A DNA stretch of 11,584 bases from Bacteroidota bacterium (GCA_023430945.1 JAEYYE010000074.1:1-11584), one strand, 5' to 3'. Shown: positions 1 to 8,509, counted from the stretch's first letter. Notes: generated by a model from the letters alone, not told the origin. Numbers and translations are program-made.

Positions 1-1083
1 TACGAGCTTTCACGCGGCGGACAGGTCTACTTCGTGCACGACAAAGTGAAGAACATCGAGCACATCGCGGACATGCTGCGCAAGATCGTTCCGGGTGCGC
101 GTGTGGGCGTGGGCCATGGTCAATTGGAAGGTCACAAGCTCGAGGAAGTGATGCTCGATTTCATTGAAGGCAACACCGACATCCTCGTTGCGACAACGAT
201 CGTCGAGAACGGCCTCGATATCCCGAACGCGAACACGATCATCGTGAACGAAGCGCAGAACTTCGGCCTCAGCGATCTGCACCAACTGCGCGGCCGCGTA
301 GGGCGAAGCAACAAAAAGGCCTATTGCTATTTGCTCGCACCGAGCCTGCACAACCTGCCCGATCTCTCACGCAAGCGCCTGCAGGCGATCGAGCAATTCA
401 GCGACCTCGGCAGCGGCATCCACATCGCCATGAAGGACCTCGACATCCGCGGAGCCGGTGATCTGTTGGGCGCGGAACAAAGCGGCTTCATCAACGACAT
501 CGGCTTCGAGACCTATCACCGCATTCTCGAAGAAGCCGTGCGCGAACTGAAGAACGAACACTTCAAGGAACTATTTGAGGATCGTCCTTTGGCGCGCGGT
601 GCATCGCGCGATTGGAGCGATGACTGCATCCTCGAGACCGATCTCGAAATGCTCATCCCGAACAAATACGTCAGCGAAACCGCCGAAAGACTGGCGCTCT
701 ACCGCGAACTCGACGACGTGAAGAACGAAGAGGAACTCGAGAAATTCCGGCTCAAGGTCGTGGATCGTTTCGGGCCACTTCCGCCCAACGTCATCGATCT
801 GCTGGAAGCCGTCCGTCTGCGCTGGCTCGGCGAAAAACTCGGTCTTGAAAAGATGGTGCTCAAGAACGGTCAGATGATCGGCACGTTCATTTCCGATCAG
901 AAACACTCCTTCTTCGAAAGCAACACCTTCACCACCATCCTGCGCGCGGTACAGGCACAACCAAAGAAATTCAAGGTCTACGAAAAGTCCGGAACGTTGC
1001 GCCTCGCGGTCACCAACGTGAAGAACATCCAGCAGGCGAAAGCGGCATTGGAGGGGGTGGTGCCACGTGAAGTGGAGGTTTGA
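1..1083 (+). CDS. mfd: Transcription-repair coupling factor Mfd, C-terminal part (5' end outside window)
   Basis: Mfd is a cytoplasmic ATP-dependent DNA translocase that removes RNA polymerase stalled at lesions and recruits the UvrA/UvrB excision machinery. The frame is open from base 1 and gives 360 residues, about a third of the usual 1,100-1,150, so the UvrB-like module, the polymerase-interacting domain and the Walker A and B motifs lie off the left edge. Visible are the second helicase lobe, with motif V at residues 61-75 (ILVATTIVENGLDIP) and motif VI at 91-102 (QLRGRVGR), and then the RecG-like TRG translocation region at about 130-162 (DLDIRGAGDLLGAEQSG). The C-terminal TRCF/D7 domain, which in the family masks UvrA binding, spans about 205-320. 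RecG shares the helicase lobes but lacks this C-terminal domain. The gene ends in TGA and converges on the next gene after 47 bases. Nothing suggests a frameshift or decay. Confidence 0.97.
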   Translation, partial: YELSRGGQVYFVHDKVKNIEHIADMLRKIVPGARVGVGHGQLEGHKLEEVMLDFIEGNTDILVATTIVENGLDIPNANTIIVNEAQNFGLSDLHQLRGRVGRSNKKAYCYLLAPSLHNLPDLSRKRLQAIEQFSDLGSGIHIAMKDLDIRGAGDLLGAEQSGFINDIGFETYHRILEEAVRELKNEHFKELFEDRPLARGASRDWSDDCILETDLEMLIPNKYVSETAERLALYRELDDVKNEEELEKFRLKVVDRFGPLPPNVIDLLEAVRLRWLGEKLGLEKMVLKNGQMIGTFISDQKHSFFESNTFTTILRAVQAQPKKFKVYEKSGTLRLAVTNVKNIQQAKAALEGVVPREVEV

Positions 1084-1091
1084 GAGGTTAG

Positions 1092-1113
1092 GGTTTTCCG
1101 GCGCCCAAAAGCC
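1092..1113. terminator. Weak imperfect hairpin between convergent genes, possible bidirectional terminator
   Basis: The 47-base gap between mfd and the convergent GloVer gene holds an imperfect inverted repeat. Its outer arms GGTTTT and AAAAGCC pair with one bulged base around a GC-rich centre (CCGGCGCCC). The A and T stretches could serve as a short U-run on either strand, but the stem is short and no clean U-tract follows. The call rests mostly on position. Confidence 0.25.
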
Positions 1114-1130
1114 TCCCATCGGCATCATTA

Positions 1131-2534
1131 TCATTGAACTACAACCCGCTTAGAAGTACTTCCTGCCTTACTATAAATGCTTACGAAGTAAAAACCTACT
1201 GGGAGGTTTAGATCAATAGTAGTGTTGTGTTGCAATAAGGATAACTTTTGAAGTGAGCGGCCTGTTGCATCCGCTATATTAACAGATACCGGGACCACTT
1301 TGGGGTCGCACATCAAGGTGAGCATTCCTGAAGTAGGATTAGGGAAGATCTGAATTGTCCCTGTGTTGGCGCTCTCCTCGATCGAAACATTTCCATGAAC
1401 CAAGGTCAACGGCGCCGTTGGTTTCGCACCGATCATGATCGGGGTAAATTGATATACATCTTCACGGGTTGATGTCTGTGGGTCGAACCGATAGATCGAA
1501 CCACCGAATGACGGTCCTCCACTATATGTTGTCCCGTATACATATCCATCGTCTCCTAGCATGGGGCTTCCAATAGGTTCAGCACCAGTAGCGAACGTAA
1601 ATGCACTTATCTCTATAACTACCCCTGTGGAAGGGATGACAGAAAACAAAGCTCCAGCTCCATTGGATCCACCACCTCCAGCTGATCCGATCAGGAGATC
1701 ATTGTTGATGGATAGTAATGAGCTCGAACAATCAAAAAGTCCTACATCGTGAAGATCAATGATTTTTTCAAACAAGAGCTGATCGGGGTGAAACCGATAG
1801 ATGATCCCTTTGTCTTCATTGCCGCCCTTATAGGTTGTCCCATACAACCATCCATCTGCGGCCAAAGTCAGCCCTCCATATGGAGTACCGCCATAAACAT
1901 CGCCATCAAAGTCATGAACCTTTACCAAGCTATCGACACTTGGGATATACTTGAAGATCGTACCATAGTTATCTGATATTCCTTCTTGAGAGGAGGTACC
2001 GAATAAGGACCCGTCTGGCAACTCGCAAAGTCTTCCTCGGATCTGTGCTCCATCATTGTATTGATCAAGCGCATACAACTCCGTATAAATATCTGTAGCT
2101 GGATCCACGCTGAATATGGAACCTCCAGTCCCTTCACCGTCAAAAGCAGATCCGTACAACAGACCATCACTTGCAGATAGTAACGGAGCATGACAAGAAC
2201 CGCCATTACTGCCGTCGAAGTCCATAAGCTTGTAAAAAGCTCCCGTAATAGGGTCGATCTTGATCAATGTTCCTTTTGCAGGATCTAACTCACCACCCAG
2301 TTTGCAAACACCATATAAATAAGCATTGGAGGCCAAACATAATCCTCCATCGAGTGCCCATCCGGAAAGGCCGTCAAAGTCGAATCTGGTCCAGCGGCCC
2401 GAGCCATCAGTATTTATCGAGAAAATATTCCCTTTATTGAATTCACCCGCCATTGATGTTATTCCCCATAAACTTGGTTGGGAATGAACGTCTGTTACCA
2501 AGAGAATATGTATGGAGTATAGTATATGGCGCAT
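1131..2534 (-). CDS. Secreted GloVer-repeat protein with T9SS type A sorting domain
   Basis: The 467-residue product carries repeats of the form L-[WY]-G-x-[TS]-x-x-GG followed by a G-x-[IL]-[FY] strand: residues 22-38, 73-91, 127-142, 177-194, 229-246, 281-298 and 332-349. This is the GloVer (choice-anchored tandem repeat) pattern, probably folding as a beta-propeller-like domain. From residue 396 (IFPNPTSG) to the end (KRVVVQ) it matches the Por-secretion type A C-terminal domain, which in Bacteroidota directs export by the type IX system and cleavage or attachment at the surface. Residues 1-19 look like a short, rather polar signal peptide ending before QPSLWG, so the first repeat starts almost at the mature N-terminus; this favours the ATG at 2534. 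No enzymatic motif is seen, and the substrate or role is unknown. The gene is markedly AT-richer than its neighbours (23 of 60 G+C at 2041-2100). Confidence 0.87.
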   Translation of the reverse strand: MRHILYSIHILLVTDVHSQPSLWGITSMAGEFNKGNIFSINTDGSGRWTRFDFDGLSGWALDGGLCLASNAYLYGVCKLGGELDPAKGTLIKIDPITGAFYKLMDFDGSNGGSCHAPLLSASDGLLYGSAFDGEGTGGSIFSVDPATDIYTELYALDQYNDGAQIRGRLCELPDGSLFGTSSQEGISDNYGTIFKYIPSVDSLVKVHDFDGDVYGGTPYGGLTLAADGWLYGTTYKGGNEDKGIIYRFHPDQLLFEKIIDLHDVGLFDCSSSLLSINNDLLIGSAGGGGSNGAGALFSVIPSTGVVIEISAFTFATGAEPIGSPMLGDDGYVYGTTYSGGPSFGGSIYRFDPQTSTREDVYQFTPIMIGAKPTAPLTLVHGNVSIEESANTGTIQIFPNPTSGMLTLMCDPKVVPVSVNIADATGRSLQKLSLLQHNTTIDLNLPVGFYFVSIYSKAGSTSKRVVVQ

Positions 2535-2643
2535 GGTGGATCAAAAATATATCGATGGTCAAAACTTGTTCAGCAAAGATCTTTTTGAAATAACATCTCA
2601 GACAGCCGATCCTTTTGAGCCCGTAATACTGTCAGGCATCCCT
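2535..2643. other. 109-base intergenic gap between efflux operon end and GloVer gene
   Basis: Both flanking genes lie on the minus strand, so this gap holds the 3' end of the efflux operon and the leader of the GloVer gene. A GACAG/CTGTC pair can form about 20 bases after the channel gene's stop, but the loop is long and no U-run follows, so no convincing terminator is seen. Apart from the possible -7 element nothing else is recognisable. Confidence 0.5.
2542..2549 (-). promoter_or_regulatory. Possible Bacteroidota -7 promoter element for the GloVer gene
   Basis: On the minus strand the octamer TATTTTTG matches the Bacteroidota -7 consensus TAnnTTTG. It ends 7 bases before the ATG at 2534, so a transcript starting there would be nearly leaderless. 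The nearest TTTG that could act as a -33 element is 24 bases upstream, slightly farther than usual. AT-rich sequence matches this motif easily, so confidence is low. Confidence 0.25.
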
Positions 2644-4080
2644 TTACCTGGTCCATCCCCCGCCCAACGCCTGGTACATGTTCACCATCGCATTCAATTG
2701 TTGTTTCCGTGTTTCCACCAATTCGAATTTCGATTCCAGGGCATCGCGTTGTGTGAGCAATACCTCCATGTAATCCGCACGCGCCGATCGGAAAAGGTTG
2801 GATGAGATGTTGATCGAACTATTGAGCGCGGCGACCTGCTGTGCACGCAGATCGTAACTGCTTCGCAGGTTCTCGATGTTCGATCGTTGGTTCACCACTT
2901 CCACATACGCATTGAGCACCGTACGCTCGTAATCGTACAAGGCCTGCAATTGCCTTGCGTTCGCGCTGGCATATTCAGCCTTGATCGCATTGCGGTTGAC
3001 CAGTGGCTGTACCAGATCGCCCGCCGCGTTATAAAGCAGCGATGCCGGCGTTTCGAACAACAATGCCGGATCGAAAGCCTCCACACCCACAGCCGCGTTC
3101 AGCCCAAGTGATGGATAGAAGTTCGCCCGCGCAGCCTTCACATCCAGTTTTGCCGCACCCAGTTCAAGCTCAGCCTGCCGAATATCCGGGCGGGCGGAAA
3201 GCAATCCTGCCGGCACTCCCGGCTTGATCGAGTCGATCAGAACATCCGTCAGGGCGGTCGGACTTCTTGTGATCGGTCCGGGATATCTGCCCACGAGGAA
3301 ATTCAACCGGTTCTCTGTCTCCACGATCCGCTGCTGGATCTCGAATTGCAGGCTTTGGTTCTTCAAGACCTCAGCCTCGAACCGGCGCACCGCCAACTCA
3401 GTGACCTTCGCAGCCTGTTTCTCCAATCTTACTATTTCCAGGGCTTCCTGCTGGATGGCAATGTTGCTTCGAAGTATCTGCAATTGATCATTCAGAGCCA
3501 GCAGTTCGAAGTAGGTATTGGCGATCTCAGCGACGAGGTTGGTGACCATGAAATTCCGCCCTTCGATCGATGCGAGGTAGCGCAGCACTGCGGCCTGCCG
3601 CGCGTTGCGCAGCTTCTTCCAGATGTCCAGTTCCCACGAAACGCGCGCGTATAACGCGTAGTTCGGCAACGGCTCGGGAAATTCCCTTTTATGATCGATC
3701 TCCAGGTTGTGTTCCACCGCGCCATTGCGTGTGAACCGGCCCACCTTCTCCACTTCCGCAGCCGCACCCAGACCCACGAATGGCAGGTATTCGCCCTTGC
3801 GGATCCGCGCTTCGTTCTTCACCACCTCGATCTCCTGCAGCATGATGTTCAACTCCTGGTTGTTCACCAACGCAGTATCGATCAATGCCCGCAGGTAAGG
3901 ATCGGAAAAGAATCCCCTCCAGGGCACATTGGCGCTTGAAACCGTATCCTCGACATCCGTGTAAATGGATGGCATCGATGTCTGTGGCCCGCGCACTTTC
4001 AACGCAGGTGCACATGCCGTGAACATCAGCATAGCAACAAGAAAGAAACCTGTGGTGAACTTCATCGATCGAGATCTCAT
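2644..4080 (-). CDS. RND efflux outer-membrane channel lipoprotein (NodT/OprM-CusC family, TolC fold)
   Basis: This 478-residue protein is the outer-membrane exit duct of the tripartite pump and forms a trimeric beta-barrel with a long periplasmic alpha-helical tunnel. The N-terminus is a lipoprotein signal: Met-Lys-rich start, hydrophobic residues 11-20, then FTAC with the lipidated Cys at 23. Two outer-membrane efflux repeats follow, at about 60-265 and 290-470. Family hallmarks are the segment at 295-324 (SARPDIRQAELEL, then ANFYPSLGL) and the closing YQALGGGW at 469-476. The length is typical. It starts inside the permease stop codon (ATGA overlap), which implies translational coupling. 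The first ATG is preferred because AGGAAGGA lies just upstream; a second ATG at codon 6 would also give a valid lipoprotein signal. It is the last gene of the operon. Confidence 0.96.
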   Translation of the reverse strand: MRSRSMKFTTGFFLVAMLMFTACAPALKVRGPQTSMPSIYTDVEDTVSSANVPWRGFFSDPYLRALIDTALVNNQELNIMLQEIEVVKNEARIRKGEYLPFVGLGAAAEVEKVGRFTRNGAVEHNLEIDHKREFPEPLPNYALYARVSWELDIWKKLRNARQAAVLRYLASIEGRNFMVTNLVAEIANTYFELLALNDQLQILRSNIAIQQEALEIVRLEKQAAKVTELAVRRFEAEVLKNQSLQFEIQQRIVETENRLNFLVGRYPGPITRSPTALTDVLIDSIKPGVPAGLLSARPDIRQAELELGAAKLDVKAARANFYPSLGLNAAVGVEAFDPALLFETPASLLYNAAGDLVQPLVNRNAIKAEYASANARQLQALYDYERTVLNAYVEVVNQRSNIENLRSSYDLRAQQVAALNSSINISSNLFRSARADYMEVLLTQRDALESKFELVETRKQQLNAMVNMYQALGGGWTR

Positions 4081-7000
4081 TGGTCCTTCCTGCGTTTCAA
4101 AGCATCCTTCAGCCTGGCCTTCAAGGAACGTATCACTTCACGCGAATTCGACTCCTCCTCTCCCGTACGTATGTATTGTTCCGAAACGGGTTCGTCCCAT
4201 TCATCATTGATCAGCTTGCGGCCCTGGATCATGCTGGCGAATACGTAGTAAAGGCCGGGGATCACGAGCACTCCGATCATGGTGCCAAGGAACATTCCGC
4301 CAAGCGCCGATGAACCGATCGTTCTATTCCCGATCGCGCCGGCACCAGTGGCCAGCACGAGCGGTATCAGACCTGCAATGAATGCGAACGAGGTCATCAG
4401 GATCGGCCGGAATCGCGCCCTTGCTCCTTCGATCGCTGCTTCAAGGACCGTTGCCCCCGCACGTTGTTTCTGCACCGCGAACTCCACGATCAACACGGCG
4501 TTCTTTCCGAGCAGGCCCATCAACATGATCAACCCGATCTGCGCGTAGATATCGTTAGCCAGGCCCATCGCTTTCAGCATCAGGAACGATCCGAATACGC
4601 CGACCGGAAGCGAGAGGATCACCACCAGCGGAAGTACGAAGCTTTCATACTGTGCGGCGAGTACGAGATAGACGAATATCAGTACCACCGCGAAGATGTA
4701 GATCGCTTCGTTGCCACGCCGGGCTTCGTCATATGACAGTCCTTCCCACGCGATATCGTAGCCTTTCGGGAGTGTCTCCGCTGCGACTTCCTGGATCGCC
4801 TTGATCGCATCGCCGCTGGTATAACCTTCAACCGATAGCCCACGGATCGTGGCGGAATTGTAGAGGTTGTAGCGCGTGATCTCGTTCGGACCAAGTCTTT
4901 TCTCGAAGCGCATGAATGATGAATACGGCACCATTTCACCTTCCTCGTTCTTCACGAAGAGACCCTCCAGGTCCGAAGGATAACGCCGGTATTCCGGTGC
5001 CGCCTGCGAGTAGACCTTGAAGAACCGGCCGAAGCGGATGAAACCCTGCTCGTATGTGCTTCCGATCAGGATGTTCAGGTTCTCCACCGCATTGCCGATC
5101 GAAACTCCCTTCTGCATCGCCAATTCATTGTCGATGATCATCTCGTATTGCGGGAAGTTGGCCGCATAGAACGTGAACAACCCAGTAAGTTCCTTACGCT
5201 CCCGCAACGCATCCATGAAATCGTTGTTGATCCGTTCGAATTCATGATAATCAGTGCCGTTCGTCTTATCGATCATGCGAAGCGAAAACCCGGCTGATGA
5301 TCCAAAACCAGGTACGGCGGGGGGTTCGAAATATTCGATCACGGCACCGAGGTCCTTGGTCTTTTCCTCCAATTCCTCCATCACCTCCAACACCCCTTTC
5401 TCCCGTTCCTGCCAGGGCTTGAGGTCGATCAGGCACGTACCAGCGTTCGATCCGCGGCCTTCGGTCATGATCTCGTAACCGGCAAGTGAAGAGACCGATG
5501 CGATCTCGGGGATCTCCTTGCAGATCTTCTGAAGTTCCTGCGCAACTTCATTGGTGGTCTCAAGGGTGGAGCCAGGTGGCGTTTGCACGATCGCATAGAT
5601 CGTTCCCTGGTCCTCGCTGGGAATAAAGCCTGCCGGCAACACTTCGTTCGTCAGGAAGATGCCAATACAGAAAGCGATCAAGAGGCCGAAGGTGATGATG
5701 CGGCGTGCAGCGATCCGATCGAGGATCTTGATGTAGCGTCCCGTCGCCTTTTCGAATCCGCGGTTGAAACCGTCGATCGCGCGGTCCAGGATCGAACGCT
5801 TGCGCTTGCCATTGTGCGGCTTCATCATCATGGCGCACAACACCGGCGTAAGCGTCAATGCGACGATCGCCGAGATAATGATCGAGCCCGCCATGGTGAT
5901 GGAGAATTGGCGGTAGAACACACCCACCGGGCCGGTCATGAACGAAATGGGGATGAACACCGAGACCATCACCAGAGTGATCGCTATGATCGCACCACCG
6001 ATCTCGCCCATCACTTCCTTCACCGCTGGATAAGGTTGCAGATGCTTCTCCTCCATTTTCGCATGGACCGCTTCCACCACCACGATCGCATTGTCCACCA
6101 CGATCCCGATCGACAGCACCAGCGCGAACAAGGTGATCAGGTTGATGGAGAGACCGAATAGCTGCATGATGAAGAACGCACCGATCAACGAGACAGGAAC
6201 GGCGATGATCGGGATCAACGTGGAACGCCAATCACCAAGGAAGATGAACACCACCAGTGCGACCAGGATGAACGCATCGCGCAACGTGTGCATCACTTGT
6301 TCGATCGAAGCATCGAGGAAGGTGGAGACATCATAGCTCACCTTGTAGTCGATCCCCGGCGGCATGAATTCGGCCTGTTCCTTCAGCTTTTCCTTCACCA
6401 GGGCGATCACGTCGCTGGCGTTGCTGCCCACGGTCTGCTTCAGCACGATCGAGGCCGAAGGTTTGCCATCGAGGTTGGAATAGATATCGAAGAATTCACT
6501 GCCCAGTTCCACATCGGCCACATCGCGCAACTTCACCATCCGGCCCTCCTCGTTCGCGCGGATGATGATGTTCTCATATTGCTCCGGCTCGTTGAACTGG
6601 CCCTGGTAGATCAACACATATTCCAACGCTTGTGCATTGATACCGGAGCTCTGTCCAAGCCGGCCAGGCCGCGCGATCAGGCTTTGTTCTTCCATCGCCT
6701 TCATCACTTCCGCTGCGGAAATGTTGTAGGCGCGCATGCGATCGGGTTTCATCCAGATGCGCATGGCATACTTGCGGCTTCCAAGGATCTGTGCCTGCGC
6801 CACACCTGGTATCCGCTGGATCTCGGGGATCAGCTGGGTGAATGCGTAGTTGTAGAGAAATAGTTCATCCGCGTCCTCGCCATCTCCGAACAGGTTCACG
6901 TACATGAGCATGCTTGGCTGCACCGGCGTGATGATCACACCTTCACGTTGCACCAGGATCGGCAGGTTGGGCATCACCTGATCCACGCGCGTCTTCACAC

Positions 7001-7316
7001 GCACTACGGCTTCATTGGGATCGGTGCCTGGCTCGAAGATCACGCGGATCGTTCCCTCACCTGCGCTGGTCGCGTCGGAAGCGATATAACGCATGTCCTG
7101 CACACCGTTTATCGCAGTTTCAAGTTGAATGATCGTGGACTTTGTGAGCACATCTGCGCTGGCGCCCGGGTATGCGATGAAGATGTTCACCGTGGTGGGT
7201 GCGATCTCCGGGAACTGCGCGGTTGGAAGTTGGTTTATCGCGAGCGCGCCGACGAACACGATCAACACCGAGATCACGATGGCCAGTACCGGCCGGTGGA
7301 TGAAATTGCTGAACAT
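4077..7316 (-). CDS. RND multidrug efflux permease, HAE-1 (AcrB/MexB-like) family
   Basis: This 1,079-residue inner-membrane protein is a proton-driven transporter that passes hydrophobic compounds to the outer-membrane channel. Length and architecture fit HAE-1: TM1 at about 10-28, a large periplasmic porter/docking loop (about 30-340), TM2-TM6 (about 343-495), TM7 at about 541-556, a second periplasmic loop (about 558-868) and TM8-TM12 (about 870-1028). Family signatures include FIHRPV at 5-10, QLPTAQFPEIAP at 29-40, the TM4 block GIVVDNAIVVVEAV at 404-417, and TM10 GLLGKNAVLIVEFA at 934-947, with Lys938 matching AcrB Lys940. The TM4 proton-relay pair reads Asp408-Asn409 where AcrB has Asp407-Asp408. 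A heavy-metal (CusA-like) pump is less likely from these motifs. The real substrate cannot be read. It starts 14 bases after the adaptor stop and overlaps the channel gene by 4 bases. Confidence 0.98.
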   Translation of the reverse strand: MFSNFIHRPVLAIVISVLIVFVGALAINQLPTAQFPEIAPTTVNIFIAYPGASADVLTKSTIIQLETAINGVQDMRYIASDATSAGEGTIRVIFEPGTDPNEAVVRVKTRVDQVMPNLPILVQREGVIITPVQPSMLMYVNLFGDGEDADELFLYNYAFTQLIPEIQRIPGVAQAQILGSRKYAMRIWMKPDRMRAYNISAAEVMKAMEEQSLIARPGRLGQSSGINAQALEYVLIYQGQFNEPEQYENIIIRANEEGRMVKLRDVADVELGSEFFDIYSNLDGKPSASIVLKQTVGSNASDVIALVKEKLKEQAEFMPPGIDYKVSYDVSTFLDASIEQVMHTLRDAFILVALVVFIFLGDWRSTLIPIIAVPVSLIGAFFIMQLFGLSINLITLFALVLSIGIVVDNAIVVVEAVHAKMEEKHLQPYPAVKEVMGEIGGAIIAITLVMVSVFIPISFMTGPVGVFYRQFSITMAGSIIISAIVALTLTPVLCAMMMKPHNGKRKRSILDRAIDGFNRGFEKATGRYIKILDRIAARRIITFGLLIAFCIGIFLTNEVLPAGFIPSEDQGTIYAIVQTPPGSTLETTNEVAQELQKICKEIPEIASVSSLAGYEIMTEGRGSNAGTCLIDLKPWQEREKGVLEVMEELEEKTKDLGAVIEYFEPPAVPGFGSSAGFSLRMIDKTNGTDYHEFERINNDFMDALRERKELTGLFTFYAANFPQYEMIIDNELAMQKGVSIGNAVENLNILIGSTYEQGFIRFGRFFKVYSQAAPEYRRYPSDLEGLFVKNEEGEMVPYSSFMRFEKRLGPNEITRYNLYNSATIRGLSVEGYTSGDAIKAIQEVAAETLPKGYDIAWEGLSYDEARRGNEAIYIFAVVLIFVYLVLAAQYESFVLPLVVILSLPVGVFGSFLMLKAMGLANDIYAQIGLIMLMGLLGKNAVLIVEFAVQKQRAGATVLEAAIEGARARFRPILMTSFAFIAGLIPLVLATGAGAIGNRTIGSSALGGMFLGTMIGVLVIPGLYYVFASMIQGRKLINDEWDEPVSEQYIRTGEEESNSREVIRSLKARLKDALKRRKDQ
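4084..4091 (-). promoter_or_regulatory. Shine-Dalgarno site of the outer-membrane channel gene
   Basis: The minus strand reads AGGAAGGA within the last codons of the permease gene; its upstream AGGA lies 7 bases from the ATG at 4080. It supports that ATG over the in-frame ATG five codons later. It is the only clear Shine-Dalgarno match correctly placed at a start in this operon. Confidence 0.6.
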
Positions 7317-7330
7317 GATCGGTCAGTTCT

Positions 7331-8509
7331 TCACTCGGCGTACAATGCGAGACCGTTGATCACCGAATCCGCAGGCAACAGGGAATAATCCACAGCATCG
7401 CCATCCTTCACTTTCCGCAGCCCTTCGAGCAGGAAGACATCATCCTTGTCAAGTCCTTTCTCCACCACGAAAAGATGCTGCATCTCCGCTCCGGTCTCCA
7501 CGAGTCTGCTGTGCAGCGTACTGTCCTTGTCGATCACGTACACATAGCGGTGATCGAGAATTTCAAAGGTGGCTTTTTGCGGGACCAGCAGCACATCATC
7601 CAGCTGCGATCCGATCAAGATGTTGCCGGTCTGGCCATGCCTGAGCAACCCTTGCGGATTCGGGAATGTGGCGCGGAACGCGATGTTGCCCGTGTGATTA
7701 TCGAAATCCGCTTCGATCGCTGTGATCGCCCCCTGTTGATCGAAGATCTCGTTGTTAGCGAGCATCAACCGCACCTGTGTCCCATTCCCCGCCGCATGTT
7801 CGCGCTGATAGGCCAGGTATTCCGCTTCGGGCACATTGAAGTACACCCACATCTGGCTGTTGTCGGACAATTCCGTGAGCAGCTCACCTTCATCCAGCAG
7901 GCTTCCCTTTCGCACATGAAGATGGCCCATGATCCCATCGAACGGAGCCCTGATCTCTGTGAAACCAAGATGAGCTTTTGCCACATCCAATTCTGCTTTC
8001 GCTTTGTCCAACCGGGCTTTTGCGAGCGCCAATTCAGTAGGTGAAACGATACTGCTATCCGCGAGCGCCTTGGTGTTGCGGTATTCGATCTCCGCGAAAT
8101 CGGCTTCGGCCTTTGCCTGTTGCACTTCGGCCTCGTACAACACGGGCCAGATGCGGAAAAGCAATTGACCTTCCTTCACCGATCGGCCTTCATCCACGAG
8201 GACTTCCTGCAGATAGCCTTTTTCCAGGGCACGGAGTTCGATGTGTTGTATCGATCGGATCTGGCAGACGTACTCGCGTTGGACAGTTGTATCCGAAAGG
8301 ATCGGACGGGTCGCTGGATAGCGGCCTTGCAGATGGCCGGCGTGCTCATCATGATGCCCGCCGCAACCTGCAAGAGCAAGCAGGATCCCGATTCCGATCG
8401 CAAGCAGGATCGATGGTTGTTCCACTCCTTTTGGTGGTTCGATGTGAACGCGTTCTACGCTTCCATGAAGCACACCGCAGCGCACTTTTTGTCCTACGGG
8501 ATTGGACAT
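7331..8509 (-). CDS. RND efflux periplasmic adaptor lipoprotein (membrane fusion protein, AcrA/HlyD family)
   Basis: The adaptor bridges the permease and the outer-membrane channel in the periplasm. The reading frame gives 392 residues. A hydrophobic stretch at 34-48 ends in LAGC, so Cys49 is the likely lipidated residue, followed by a short His-rich linker (His52, 53, 56, 59). Then come the first half of the lipoyl/barrel-sandwich domain (about 83-120), a short alpha-hairpin (about 124-180, rich in Ala, Lys and Glu), the second lipoyl half with the signature EIRAPFDGIMG at 185-195, a beta-barrel (about 215-305) and the membrane-proximal domain to the end. The start is uncertain: the ATG at 8509 leaves 33 residues before the hydrophobic core and has no visible ribosome site, while AAAAGGAG at 8425-8432 has no usual start codon at the right distance. 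It is the first gene of the pump operon. Confidence 0.95.
   Translation of the reverse strand: MSNPVGQKVRCGVLHGSVERVHIEPPKGVEQPSILLAIGIGILLALAGCGGHHDEHAGHLQGRYPATRPILSDTTVQREYVCQIRSIQHIELRALEKGYLQEVLVDEGRSVKEGQLLFRIWPVLYEAEVQQAKAEADFAEIEYRNTKALADSSIVSPTELALAKARLDKAKAELDVAKAHLGFTEIRAPFDGIMGHLHVRKGSLLDEGELLTELSDNSQMWVYFNVPEAEYLAYQREHAAGNGTQVRLMLANNEIFDQQGAITAIEADFDNHTGNIAFRATFPNPQGLLRHGQTGNILIGSQLDDVLLVPQKATFEILDHRYVYVIDKDSTLHSRLVETGAEMQHLFVVEKGLDKDDVFLLEGLRKVKDGDAVDYSLLPADSVINGLALYAE

Noticed and set aside
2595..2640. GACAG/CTGTC inverted repeat after the outer-membrane channel gene as a terminator
   Set aside because: The stem is five bases with a loop of more than 20 bases and no U-run follows.
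5583..6161. A 192-codon plus-strand open frame opposite the RND permease gene
   Set aside because: Its product is extremely rich in His, Asp and Arg, typical of an antisense shadow of hydrophobic membrane-protein codons.
4077..7316. CusA-type heavy-metal RND permease
   Set aside because: TM4 reads VDNAIVVVEA and the N-terminus matches HAE-1 pumps; the metal-pump TM4 pattern is not present.
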